This document shows positions 16,897-25,331 of a stretch of DNA of 64,000 nucleotides, piece by piece. Within the stretch, counting starts at the first letter, position 1. Every line of letters begins with the position of its first letter. The position numbers were made by a program, and so were the translations under genes. This DNA is from Ferruginibacter sp. (lineage in GTDB: Bacteria; Bacteroidota; Bacteroidia; Chitinophagales; Chitinophagaceae). Below the pieces are notes generated by a model. It searched no databases. It was given only the letters and a program-made list of their open reading frames with translations, and was not told the DNA's origin. The stretch spans positions 1-64,000 of the forward strand of contig JAGOAX010000012.1 in NCBI GenBank assembly GCA_017983695.1, written 5' to 3'.

Positions 16897-18252
16897 TCAA
16901 TATTTAAACACTTTTCCTCCCACCATTACCTGCTGCGTTTTTTCATTAAAGGTGGCTTTGCCGCCAGTACGCACTGCAGCATTCGTCATAATAGTAGCAA
17001 TAGAATGATTGTAGCCAGCTTCAACAGGTGCATTGGGTTGTTGGCGGCTGCGGATGCATTCCATCCAGTTACGCATGTGGCTGCTGGTTAAATTATCGGC
17101 GCCGGTATTGGCAGATGCTGCTACTTTTTCCACTTTTTCTGTAAGTGATAATTCAGGCAACAGGTTTGCCTTCATACCCATTTGTGCAGCCATTCTTTCA
17201 CTTAAACCACCTTTGGGAGAAACTTTATTGGTAATTAAATTTAATTCACCGCCATTGGCATAATAAATTTCAGAAGGGTTTTCATCTCCATTATGCATAC
17301 GTGATGCAAAAGAAACCTGGAAGCCGCTGCTCATATCATTTTGCGGTCCATACTCAAAAACTGCCATGGTGGTATCCCAGTTTTTACGGCCATCTTTCCA
17401 CATATAAATGCCGCCATTGGCCACCACACTGCGTGGGTGCTCCAGTCCGCTGAACCAATGCACGGTATCAATTTGATGGCTCATCCATTGGCCGGGCATA
17501 CCGGATGAATAAGGCCAGAACAAACGATACTCTAAATATTTACGGGCATCCCATTTCTCAAAAGGGCGGTTTAGTAAAAAGCGTTTCCAGTCGGTATCTT
17601 CTTCTTTACATTTAGCAACAAGACCAGGCCTGCGCCAGCGGCCGGGTTGGTTTACATTCCAGGTTAATTCCACCATGGTAATAGCACCAAACTTTCCCTG
17701 TTGAACAAAATCGGCAGCGGCTTTATAATTACCTCCGCTTCTTCTTTGTGAGCCTATCTGCACAATCTGGCTGGAAGCTTTAACAGCTTTGAGTGCTGCA
17801 ATATTATCATCCATAGTTTCGGCAAAAGGTTTTTCTACATACGCATCTTTTTTTGCCTTCATGGCTTCAATGCAATGCAGCGCATGTTGAAAATCGGCTG
17901 TGGCAATTATTACCGCATCAATATCTTTAGTGTTGTATAATTCATCATTGTTAATGCAGGCTTTTACATCATGCCCCATCGCATTTTTTAAAAAGGACTG
18001 CCCTTCTTCCCGGCGTACTTTCCAAATATCAGATACGGCAACAAAATCAAAATTCAGTTCTTTATAATGATTTAAAAAGCAGGGGAACAGTGTTTGCCTG
18101 AACCTGTCTGAAAAACCAATGGCGCCAACCCTTACACGGTCATTAGCGCCTAAAATATTGCCGTAACTTTTTGCGCTGAAACCCAAAGCGCCAAGGTAAG
18201 TACCGGCTGCAGCCAGAGCAGATTGCTGGATGAATTTTCTTCTTGATGACAT
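16897..18252 (-). CDS. Gfo/Idh/MocA-family oxidoreductase with Tat-type signal
   Basis: A 451-residue NAD(P)-dependent oxidoreductase of the secreted Gfo/Idh type, expected to oxidise or reduce a sugar or sugar derivative. A twin-arginine signal is visible (SSRRKFIQ at 2-9, hydrophobic to about 30). The Rossmann-like domain covers about 38-170, with the family motif EKPF at 140-143. The C-terminal alpha/beta substrate domain follows. The nucleotide-binding loop reads GAIGFSDRF (43-51), where a second and third glycine would be expected, so cofactor binding may be unusual. It precedes, with about 100 nt separation, no other gene on its strand except the DUF1080 gene upstream. The pair fits 3-keto-glycoside metabolism, where such oxidoreductases form or reduce the 3-keto sugar. 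Confidence 0.88.
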   Translation of the reverse strand: MSSRRKFIQQSALAAAGTYLGALGFSAKSYGNILGANDRVRVGAIGFSDRFRQTLFPCFLNHYKELNFDFVAVSDIWKVRREEGQSFLKNAMGHDVKACINNDELYNTKDIDAVIIATADFQHALHCIEAMKAKKDAYVEKPFAETMDDNIAALKAVKASSQIVQIGSQRRSGGNYKAAADFVQQGKFGAITMVELTWNVNQPGRWRRPGLVAKCKEEDTDWKRFLLNRPFEKWDARKYLEYRLFWPYSSGMPGQWMSHQIDTVHWFSGLEHPRSVVANGGIYMWKDGRKNWDTTMAVFEYGPQNDMSSGFQVSFASRMHNGDENPSEIYYANGGELNLITNKVSPKGGLSERMAAQMGMKANLLPELSLTEKVEKVAASANTGADNLTSSHMRNWMECIRSRQQPNAPVEAGYNHSIATIMTNAAVRTGGKATFNEKTQQVMVGGKVFKY

Positions 18253-18306
18253 GATGAGAGTTATTAATTATGAGTGATGAGTTATGAATTATAAATTATG
18301 AGTAAA
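18253..18306. repeat. Degenerate ATTATGAGT-type short tandem repeat
   Basis: The intergenic segment is made of imperfect copies of TTATGA(A/G)T and ATTATGAGT. Such low-complexity runs look like slippage products and carry no gene. Confidence 0.5.
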
Positions 18307-18355
18307 TTATTTACAACAACATTTTTAGAATGCCGACATCGTTCATTTTTCATTA

Positions 18356-19741
18356 TTAAAGTTGCTTAATTTTTATACTTCGATACGACACTTCGTTACC
18401 ATGATCCTGTAAAAGGATATGGCCTTTGTAAGCTTCGCCAAAATTTTTCCATACCACGTATTTACTTATGGCAACCAGGTCACGGAATTGTTTTGAACCA
18501 CGGATATACTCCAATACTTTTACGCCATTTAAATAATGCTCTACTTTATTATTGGGATACACTACCAGCCTGCCACAGTTCCATGCACCAATGGGGCGTA
18601 AAAACCGTTTTTGTTTATCTGCTTTCATCAAATCATATAAAGAAGCCATTGTTCTGTTACCATCTCTTCCCAATTTTGCATCCGGGTGTAATGTATCGTC
18701 CAGCACCTGGTATTCTAAACCAATGGCTGAACCAAATGCTTTTTCCTCCAGCGTTACAAAATATTTTACACCACTGTTGGCACCGGGAGTTAATTTAAAT
18801 TCGAAAGAAAGATCAAAAGCGGTGTACTGATCTTTTGTAATGATATCGCCGCCATTGGTAGATTCTTTACCTTCAGAAGAAAGCACAGATATATTACCAT
18901 TGCTGATGTTCCATCCGTTTGCAGGAAAATTATTTCCCTTTGTACTTATCCAACCATTATTTGTTTTACCATCAAACAATAATTTCCAGCCATCTTTTTT
19001 CTCATAGGCTGTTAAAAAATTAGGAACCAGGTTGGCCACATACACATTTGCCGGAAATGGTGTTGGTTTTATACCGGTTGTTTTAATAAGGATATTTTTA
19101 AAGCACACTTTTTTACCTGCATGTGTGGGATCGCCGATGGCATGAACCTGTAACCCAATGAATCCTTTTGAATCAACCGTATCAACAACGTAAGCCGCCG
19201 CAATACCATTAACCCATGTTTTCATTTCGTTGCCAATACATTCAATTTTGTAATGATTATATACGCCTTTTTTAAATGCATGCTGTGCTGCGGCATTTAA
19301 TTGCATGGGATACAACCAGTCTCTGCGGCCTTCATCGTAAATGCCACCACTCCACCTGCGCCAGGTAGGGTCAGCTTCGCACTGCCTGCCATATACTTTG
19401 CCTTTACCATTATTTGCAGCAGCATCATAATGGCTTCTTGTCTGCACACCGGAATTCCCTTCCTCATCTTCTACATAAATATCCAGTTCCAAAACAAAAT
19501 CACCATATTCTTTTTCGGTTGTTAAAAAAGTATTGCCCGTATTGGCAACTGTGTAACCCACAATAATACCATCTTCTACTTTATATGTGGCATTGCCGCC
19601 TAACTGTTTCCAGCCGGTTAAATTTTTTCCATTGCACAAATTTGTAAAGCCGTTTTGTGCTGTTACTGTATTTGCAAATAGTATTGTGCAAATAAAAATA
19701 AGAGACTTGAAATACCTGTTTGTTTTTTTGATGTTTATCAT
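18356..19741 (-). CDS. Exported protein with two 3-keto-disaccharide hydrolase (DUF1080) domains
   Basis: A 461-residue protein with signal peptide about 1-28 (ending VTAQ) and two tandem concanavalin-like DUF1080 domains, about 29-215 and 245-461. Each has the family pattern of an early NGKNLTGW/DGKTNNGW segment followed by a beta-sandwich. Some DUF1080 proteins cleave 3-keto-glycosides; the others are untested. The gene lies upstream of the Gfo/Idh oxidoreductase on the same strand, about 100 nt apart, and that pairing is recurrent in Bacteroidota and Planctomycetota. The two-domain form is longer than single-domain members, which suggests an internal duplication or a binding plus catalytic arrangement. 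Start ATG at 19741. Confidence 0.88.
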   Translation of the reverse strand: MINIKKTNRYFKSLIFICTILFANTVTAQNGFTNLCNGKNLTGWKQLGGNATYKVEDGIIVGYTVANTGNTFLTTEKEYGDFVLELDIYVEDEEGNSGVQTRSHYDAAANNGKGKVYGRQCEADPTWRRWSGGIYDEGRRDWLYPMQLNAAAQHAFKKGVYNHYKIECIGNEMKTWVNGIAAAYVVDTVDSKGFIGLQVHAIGDPTHAGKKVCFKNILIKTTGIKPTPFPANVYVANLVPNFLTAYEKKDGWKLLFDGKTNNGWISTKGNNFPANGWNISNGNISVLSSEGKESTNGGDIITKDQYTAFDLSFEFKLTPGANSGVKYFVTLEEKAFGSAIGLEYQVLDDTLHPDAKLGRDGNRTMASLYDLMKADKQKRFLRPIGAWNCGRLVVYPNNKVEHYLNGVKVLEYIRGSKQFRDLVAISKYVVWKNFGEAYKGHILLQDHGNEVSYRSIKIKQL

Positions 19742-19876
19742 ATAGCTTTTTGAAAAAGTTGTTTCGTAAGGGAGAGAGTAAATTTAATGAAGTTTTAGTA
19801 AAAATTACATTGTTACTATTTTAATACCGTTTTATATTGATATTATCTGTGATTAAACCCTGTCTTATTGATCAAA

Positions 19877-19917
19877 AAAATCCGGCTGATAAAAAATTAC
19901 TTTATCAGCCGGATTTT
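19877..19917 (-). terminator. Terminator after the outer-membrane protein gene
   Basis: A perfect 17-bp inverted repeat (19877-19893 with 19901-19917), 7-nt loop, T-run on the minus strand. It follows the gene at 19933-21006 by 15 nt. Confidence 0.92.
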
Positions 19918-19932
19918 GCAACATTTACCTCT

Positions 19933-21006
19933 TTAAAATTTAAAAGTCAGTCCAACATTAATGGCATAATCAGCAAAGGCTGCATCACCTTGTGCATATA
20001 CCCCGGTAAGTTTTGTTCTTATCCTGTCGGGTTCGCTTTGTGTACGGCTGCGTTTTAATGCAACAGGCACATAAGCATATGCACTGAATTTTTTAAAGCC
20101 ATAGGTAACTCCGGGCTCAAAAGAAACTATATAACCCGGCCTGCGAAAACCATTATTTCCACCAACCAAATCTCTTGAGGGTAAACATTCTTCCCTGATA
20201 CCTGCCGCAAGAGTCAGTGTTTTATAATTGTAATTAAGTCCTGCCCTGAACATGTATTGATCCGGTACGCTCATTACATCGCTGCCATATCTTACAGTAG
20301 TTGCTGAAGGAACACCGCCTCTGGCTGTTGATGTACCATTTTGCTCACGTGGATTTATTAAATAATAAAAATTACCGTACGCACTAAAATTTTTACTGAT
20401 GGTATAATAGGCATTCAATTCTGTTGTAAAACCAAGTCCCCCATCACCCAATTGTATGGATTGATCTACAGGGCCTAAAATATTTGTACTGTCGTTTACA
20501 AAAAATTTGTCGGTGTATCTATAATCGCCTGTTGGTAATTTTAAACCTAAGCCTACCTGTACATTTCCTTTTGTCATTCTTATCGGGTCTACCAGCCATT
20601 TGTAAGCACCCAGCCTTATATCGCCTAAACCAAAAGATTGCGTACTGTGGCGGCTTTTGCCACCATGTTCATACAAAGAAGAACGGTTGTTTGCAATAAT
20701 CGGGACATCCATAGCAACGCTCCATCCCTTCTTTAATGTTTTGCTTAAATTAAAATCGGTGGTGTGTGCATAATTTACCACTTCGGTACCTGCAGCAGTT
20801 CTTTGCTTTTGTTCTTCGGTACCTACAAAATGTTTATATGATCTGAAGTAGCGGTGATTAATGCTTAATGTCCACGGTTGGTTTGCAGCACCATGACCGG
20901 TTGATGAACAATAGCCGCCATTGCTTTTAATAGCAACACAACCCTGTGCTTTTACATTGTATTGTGCAATAGTGATTATTGCTATTAATATAAATAATTG
21001 TTTCAT
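19933..21006 (-). CDS. Probable outer-membrane beta-barrel protein
   Basis: A 357-residue exported protein of unknown function. A signal peptide covers 1-20 (ending VKAQ). After it comes a Cys-containing stretch (GCVAIKSNGGYCSS, 22-35), then many alternating aromatic/polar strands (for example GWSVAMDVPI, NVQVGLGLKLPTG, FSAYGNFYYLIN). The C-terminus ends in aromatic Phe (NVGLTFKF), typical of barrel proteins. The length fits a 12-16-strand barrel. It follows the haloperoxidase-like lipoprotein gene by 30 nt and ends in a strong terminator, so the two probably form a unit. It could be a channel or a structural partner for that enzyme. Confidence 0.75.
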   Translation of the reverse strand: MKQLFILIAIITIAQYNVKAQGCVAIKSNGGYCSSTGHGAANQPWTLSINHRYFRSYKHFVGTEEQKQRTAAGTEVVNYAHTTDFNLSKTLKKGWSVAMDVPIIANNRSSLYEHGGKSRHSTQSFGLGDIRLGAYKWLVDPIRMTKGNVQVGLGLKLPTGDYRYTDKFFVNDSTNILGPVDQSIQLGDGGLGFTTELNAYYTISKNFSAYGNFYYLINPREQNGTSTARGGVPSATTVRYGSDVMSVPDQYMFRAGLNYNYKTLTLAAGIREECLPSRDLVGGNNGFRRPGYIVSFEPGVTYGFKKFSAYAYVPVALKRSRTQSEPDRIRTKLTGVYAQGDAAFADYAINVGLTFKF

Positions 21007-21036
21007 TGTTAAATAGTTTTGTCTTTTAAAATAATT

Positions 21037-22362
21037 TTACTTTTCTAATTTTAATTTACCCACAATAAAGCTGCCCACTTTTTTTCCGTATTCGGAACTT
21101 ACCAGGCAACTGGGGTGAAAGTGAATACCGCCATAAAATCTTGCCATATTATTTTCATCAGCCGCCTGCCTGAAGGAAGTGAATGAACGGTTGGCAATAC
21201 CAAATTCCAGTTCGCTGGTATCAGTATAATTAAAATTATCGCCAAACATTTTTGTCAATGCCTCTGCCGATGCTGATGATACTGTGCTATGGCCGCAGGT
21301 ATATTCCGGAAATGGTGGTGTTTGTAAATAGGGCCTCCAATCCTGGTCAATATATTTATTAATAATAGTTTCGGGTCTGGGCATATTACTGCGGAATTTT
21401 TCGTCCCAGCACTGAATAAATGCATCGAACATGCAAATTGAAGTGAGTGTATAAGCTGCAACAGTTTTTCTAAAATTTGCTTTTGATTTTTGTGCTGCAA
21501 TACCAACTATATTCATCCAATGACCGGGGGGAGAGAATTTTTTAGTAACAAAAGAAATATGCCCCACCACATTTAATTTACCACCCAGGTCGTCCCAGAA
21601 TTCAGCAATATGTTTTTGCTCATCCGTTAAACTATCTATGGCATTTTTACTGGCCATTACCTGCTTATAGTAGGCCCCATTTTTATCGGTTACATTAAAT
21701 GGAATAGGTGGCGGTGGTATAAACTGGTCGGCACTGTCCATCACCATGGTTCTTATTTCATCCCAATGCGGTTCCAATGCACTTGCATAAGCCGGGGGTG
21801 TTGGCACCCAGCGGCCTGGTGTATCAATTACTGTATAGCGTGGTGCACTGCGTGTTTGTGCATAGTTATCTTTTTTGCTCCATGCTAAAACTTTTTTTGA
21901 AACCGAATCGGCAAATACAAGAGTGTTATCAAACATTGACTGCGGCATGCCACTTTTTTTTGCAAGGTCTTTTAAACCGGCTACATACTCTTTCATACTA
22001 CCTTCCGGAAAAGTAACTGCCTCGCCAAGTTTACAAAATGCCAGCAGCGATGCAAATTCATAATCTATCTGCTGATTTTTAAAACTGCTCACATCAATCT
22101 TAAACCCATTTAACTGGCCATTCAAAGAACTGTACTCGTTTGGATAACCGGCTGCAATGCACTCATACGCCGCAATATTTGCGTAGGTATAATTTCTCGA
22201 TGCTACAATTGGCGCAAAACCAACAAATTTTACCACTTCATTTAATTCCTTTACTGTTTTGCAGTAAATATTGGCATCGGTAAAATAAGTTTGTTTTACA
22301 GGTTCATTCGTACAGGAATAAATTAATATCAATACAGCAAAAGCTGCAAACAATTTTTTCAT
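21037..22362 (-). CDS. Vanadium-dependent haloperoxidase / PAP2-like lipoprotein
   Basis: A 441-residue protein with a lipoprotein signal (LIYSC, Cys17). The C-terminal half has the acid phosphatase/vanadium haloperoxidase core: the RPE-containing segment before residue 340, CGHSTVSSA at 356-364 (His358), and ARFYGGIHF at 407-415 (Arg408, His414). These are the phosphate/vanadate-binding and catalytic residues. Members of the exported Bacteroidota group are annotated as vanadium-dependent haloperoxidases, but phosphatase activity cannot be excluded. The N-terminal helical half (about 30-230) fits haloperoxidases better than short PAP2 phosphatases. It is the first of a two-gene unit with the outer-membrane protein at 19933. 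Confidence 0.87.
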   Translation of the reverse strand: MKKLFAAFAVLILIYSCTNEPVKQTYFTDANIYCKTVKELNEVVKFVGFAPIVASRNYTYANIAAYECIAAGYPNEYSSLNGQLNGFKIDVSSFKNQQIDYEFASLLAFCKLGEAVTFPEGSMKEYVAGLKDLAKKSGMPQSMFDNTLVFADSVSKKVLAWSKKDNYAQTRSAPRYTVIDTPGRWVPTPPAYASALEPHWDEIRTMVMDSADQFIPPPPIPFNVTDKNGAYYKQVMASKNAIDSLTDEQKHIAEFWDDLGGKLNVVGHISFVTKKFSPPGHWMNIVGIAAQKSKANFRKTVAAYTLTSICMFDAFIQCWDEKFRSNMPRPETIINKYIDQDWRPYLQTPPFPEYTCGHSTVSSASAEALTKMFGDNFNYTDTSELEFGIANRSFTSFRQAADENNMARFYGGIHFHPSCLVSSEYGKKVGSFIVGKLKLEK

Positions 22363-22384
22363 ACAAAAATTTAATAAATAAATG

Positions 22385-22407
22385 TGAACGATAAAAAGTA
22401 TCGTTCA
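22385..22407. terminator. Stem-loop between 22429 gene and haloperoxidase gene
   Basis: A 9-bp inverted repeat TGAACGATA (22385-22393) and TATCGTTCA (22399-22407) with a 5-nt loop. No T-run follows, so it may be a weak terminator, an mRNA-stability element or a protein site. Confidence 0.5.
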
Positions 22408-22428
22408 ATAGCAAGCTGTCTAAACTGT

Positions 22429-22995
22429 TTAACTATTGAAGATATCGGGAGGTTGCTCGATTGTAGCCTTATGCAAAACGCCGGAATTGGCAGTGTAATA
22501 AGAAGTATTTTTTAAAGCAACTAAAGTAGAGGAAGGGGCAAGGTCAACATCAACGTGGTGTTCAAACTCACTCAGCATTTTTATAAAAGAAAATGCTTTA
22601 TTGGAATTGGAAGATTTTTTATTTGCGTCTTTTTGAAGATCGAAAACCACATCCGTAAATTTATCTTTTGATTCCAGGAACTGCTGTTTAGAAGTATTGG
22701 GAATGCAAAGCATTTCTAAAGAGTCGTTATAGATCCTGCTTTTTACATACTTGTAATGCACCCCGTTCAGTTCCACTTCACCATAAGCCCTTGCAAAATC
22801 TTTGGTATTGTTGTAATAAGGAAGATTGATAGGTTTTTTAATAGAGATGAGCTGATCGTCATTATAATTATTTTGATCCAAAGCTGCTTCTAATGACTGA
22901 TCAATATTATTTACCATGAAGGATACATACAACCTGTATCCAAATAAATTGAATACAAATACCAGTAAAAGCAGTATGGCGGCTATTTTTCTCAT
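22429..22995 (-). CDS. Unrecognised membrane-anchored protein, 188 residues
   Basis: I do not recognise this family. The protein has an N-terminal hydrophobic helix (about 4-25, possibly uncleaved) followed by a soluble domain of about 160 residues, probably periplasmic. The soluble part begins with a helical stretch (VNNIDQSLEAALDQNNY), then a strand-rich section containing YGEVELNGVHYKYVKSRIYND, and ends with PPDIFNS. Cys residues are few. It is flanked by larger same-strand genes (GH65 upstream by 126 nt, haloperoxidase-like downstream by 66 nt). A LacI-type operator-like palindrome lies at 23070-23081 between the GH65 stop and its start, suggesting its own regulated promoter. Confidence 0.6.
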   Translation of the reverse strand: MRKIAAILLLLVFVFNLFGYRLYVSFMVNNIDQSLEAALDQNNYNDDQLISIKKPINLPYYNNTKDFARAYGEVELNGVHYKYVKSRIYNDSLEMLCIPNTSKQQFLESKDKFTDVVFDLQKDANKKSSNSNKAFSFIKMLSEFEHHVDVDLAPSSTLVALKNTSYYTANSGVLHKATIEQPPDIFNS

Positions 22996-23069
22996 CAGCA
23001 GATACGCAAAATAGGGATAATAATTGATTTTTTATATTGTTTCGGCCAATTTTCTTTACCCGTTTTACT

Positions 23070-23081
23070 GCAACCGTTTGC
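23070..23081. promoter_or_regulatory. LacI-type operator-like site upstream of the 22429-22995 gene
   Basis: GCAACCGTTTGC differs at one base from the palindrome GCAAACGTTTGC at 44226-44237. It lies 75 bp upstream of the gene start at 22995, just past the GH65 stop. Confidence 0.45.
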
Positions 23082-23121
23082 AATTTGGATTTTATAGTTT
23101 TTAACTGGCTGGTCCGGCCAT

Positions 23122-25149
23122 TTATTTTACTACAAAAGTTTTAAGTAACGGCCCAACGCCTGTAATGGTAAGGCTTTTCCATTGTTTCGGCAACGAGGTT
23201 TTTATTTGAATAATACCGGCAGGGGTAATTTCTAATCCACCAAACCCATTTAAAACAGCCTGCAAAATTCCCCCTGCCCCTGTTGCAAAATAAGGATTGG
23301 TACCACCCTTGGTTTCGGCAATTACATTAAATGGCGGATTAAGATTGGGCACGTAAGCATCCTTAAAAAAATGAAATGCTTTTTCGCTGTCGCCAATTCT
23401 TGCATACAATAATGCAAAGATGGCCTGCGTCATTGCAGGTGTACCTTCATCAGGCACACGAACGGAATAATAATCCAAGTCTTTTTTAATTTGTTTTGGA
23501 TCAGTGATCTCTTTTAATGGGTAAGCTAATAAATTTACATCGGCCTGTTTTATGCCTTCGCCTTTATAAGCCGCATGTTCGCTGGTAGTACCATCAGGCA
23601 TTTTTAAAATCGGAATATTATTAGCCACATTCATCCAATCGGCATCTGCTGCAACACCTAAAATTTTTGCTGCTTCGCTGGCGTATTTTAAATTGGCTTT
23701 TGCTGCGGCGTTGGTAAAGGCATTGTTATCTACGTTCTCGGCCCATTCATCCGCAGCCACCACATTTTTTATATCGTATTGATTAGGGCCATTTCTTTCT
23801 ACCCGGCTTGCCCAAAAATCTGCTGTATTTTTTAAGATGGGCCATCCTTTTTCTTTCAACCAGTTTTTATCCTGTGTTACGCAATAATAATTCCAGGCGG
23901 CAATACCAACACATGCCGTAATATGATGTTCAAAAGGGCCACTCAATGCCCATACCGGTGTTTCTTCCACTCCTGTTGCTGCACTCTCCCATGGGTACAT
24001 TGCTCCTTTGTAGCCTTTGCCAAACGCATTTCGTTTAGCTGCTTCTAATCTTTCAAAACGATATTCCACCATACTCTTTGCCAGCTCCGGGTGCAATTGC
24101 AGAATAGCAGGAAACATCCACAATTCTGTATCCCAAAAAACATGGCCATTATATCCCAGGCCGCTTAAGCCCATCGGGCTCGGACTATTTGATGCTCCTT
24201 CTCTTACAAAAGAATATAAATGATACAGCATGCTGTGTACATCCTGCTGGCTTTGTGCATCACCTTCAATAATAATATCGCTTTTCCATAATGCAGCCCA
24301 TGCTTTATTATGCATTTCAATCAGCCTATCTCTGCCCTGCAGTTTTGCAAAGATGGTAAGACGTTCTGCTTCGTTCAAAGGATCATCATGGTGCGCCGAT
24401 GTTATTGACGAACCTACAATGGAGTAACGATAGGATTCTCCTGCTTTCATTTTTTTTGCAAACTTCATCAGGTGCATGTTATTGTCCCACATTTCATGTA
24501 TTACCCTCGGTTCGCTACCATGCATTTCACTAAAAATAAATGCATTGCTGGCACACATTAATAATTTACCTGTCGGGCTTTTTGCTGTAGAAGTTAACAG
24601 GCTTATCGTGGTATGCGGTCTGTCAATTTCGTTATAATAATTCTGTACATCCTTTAATGCATCCGGCGCTTCCATTTGTGAAGCACTGCCTAAATTAAAA
24701 TCTTTTTTTGCTGTTACGGTAATATCCATCAAAACAGAATAGGGTAACTGGCGTAAAGCATAATACGTGTAACTAATAGTTGCCACATCTTTATAATTAA
24801 AGGATGTAGTGAAACTGGCATGCTGCATATCTAATTGTTGCTGCATACCTGTGGCGTCTGCATTACTTAATCTCTTACCATCAACCTCTATGTACATATT
24901 TAAGAGATTGAAACTTTTCAAAAAATTACTTACTCTTCCCCTGCCATATAAATCGTATGCACCGGCAAGCACAACATCTTTTACTTTAAATGCTTCGGGG
25001 CTGCTTACAATACCAATCATACCATTAGCAACAGTTACACCGTAATAATTTTTTGTATCAACATTGGATGCTGTTATTTTCCATGCATCCTGTGCAAAAC
25101 AAATTGAAGTAAATAGTAAAAGGCAAAAACAAGTAAGCAATCGTTTCAT
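23122..25149 (-). CDS. Exported GH65-family glycoside hydrolase/phosphorylase
   Basis: A 675-residue enzyme acting on alpha-glucosides such as kojibiose, trehalose or maltose type linkages. Signal peptide 1-19 (ending CFAQ). The N-terminal beta-sandwich spans about 25-280 and the (alpha/alpha)6 catalytic barrel about 300-640. The family motif GYNGHVFWDTELW is at 332-344 and ADEWAENVDNNAFTN at 466-480, where Glu468 fits the catalytic acid. Periplasmic export argues for hydrolysis rather than phosphorolysis, as with the characterised Flavobacterium kojibiose hydrolase, but the exact linkage cannot be read from sequence. It diverges from the MFS/GH32 pair, with an operator-like palindrome between them (25248-25259), so both may be under the LacI-type regulator. 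Confidence 0.9.
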   Translation of the reverse strand: MKRLLTCFCLLLFTSICFAQDAWKITASNVDTKNYYGVTVANGMIGIVSSPEAFKVKDVVLAGAYDLYGRGRVSNFLKSFNLLNMYIEVDGKRLSNADATGMQQQLDMQHASFTTSFNYKDVATISYTYYALRQLPYSVLMDITVTAKKDFNLGSASQMEAPDALKDVQNYYNEIDRPHTTISLLTSTAKSPTGKLLMCASNAFIFSEMHGSEPRVIHEMWDNNMHLMKFAKKMKAGESYRYSIVGSSITSAHHDDPLNEAERLTIFAKLQGRDRLIEMHNKAWAALWKSDIIIEGDAQSQQDVHSMLYHLYSFVREGASNSPSPMGLSGLGYNGHVFWDTELWMFPAILQLHPELAKSMVEYRFERLEAAKRNAFGKGYKGAMYPWESAATGVEETPVWALSGPFEHHITACVGIAAWNYYCVTQDKNWLKEKGWPILKNTADFWASRVERNGPNQYDIKNVVAADEWAENVDNNAFTNAAAKANLKYASEAAKILGVAADADWMNVANNIPILKMPDGTTSEHAAYKGEGIKQADVNLLAYPLKEITDPKQIKKDLDYYSVRVPDEGTPAMTQAIFALLYARIGDSEKAFHFFKDAYVPNLNPPFNVIAETKGGTNPYFATGAGGILQAVLNGFGGLEITPAGIIQIKTSLPKQWKSLTITGVGPLLKTFVVK

Positions 25150-25247
25150 ATATCAATTTTAAACAGGTAAAATTACAACAACAAGTTAACCACGTTTTTG
25201 CGGAACCCAATCCTCTCATTATGGATTCAGCCGCATTTTTTTAAACC

Positions 25248-25259
25248 GCAATCGTTTGC
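25248..25259. promoter_or_regulatory. LacI-type operator-like site between GH65 and MFS/GH32
   Basis: GCAATCGTTTGC has one mismatch to the palindrome GCAAACGTTTGC. It is 98 bp from the GH65 start and 73 bp from the MFS start, in the divergent intergenic region, a normal place for control of either or both. Confidence 0.55.
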
Positions 25260-25331
25260 ATCTCCATAAAAAAAATGTAACCGGTAAAATAGCCGTTGCT
25301 TTTCTTATCTTAACTGCTCTAAAACTTGCTT

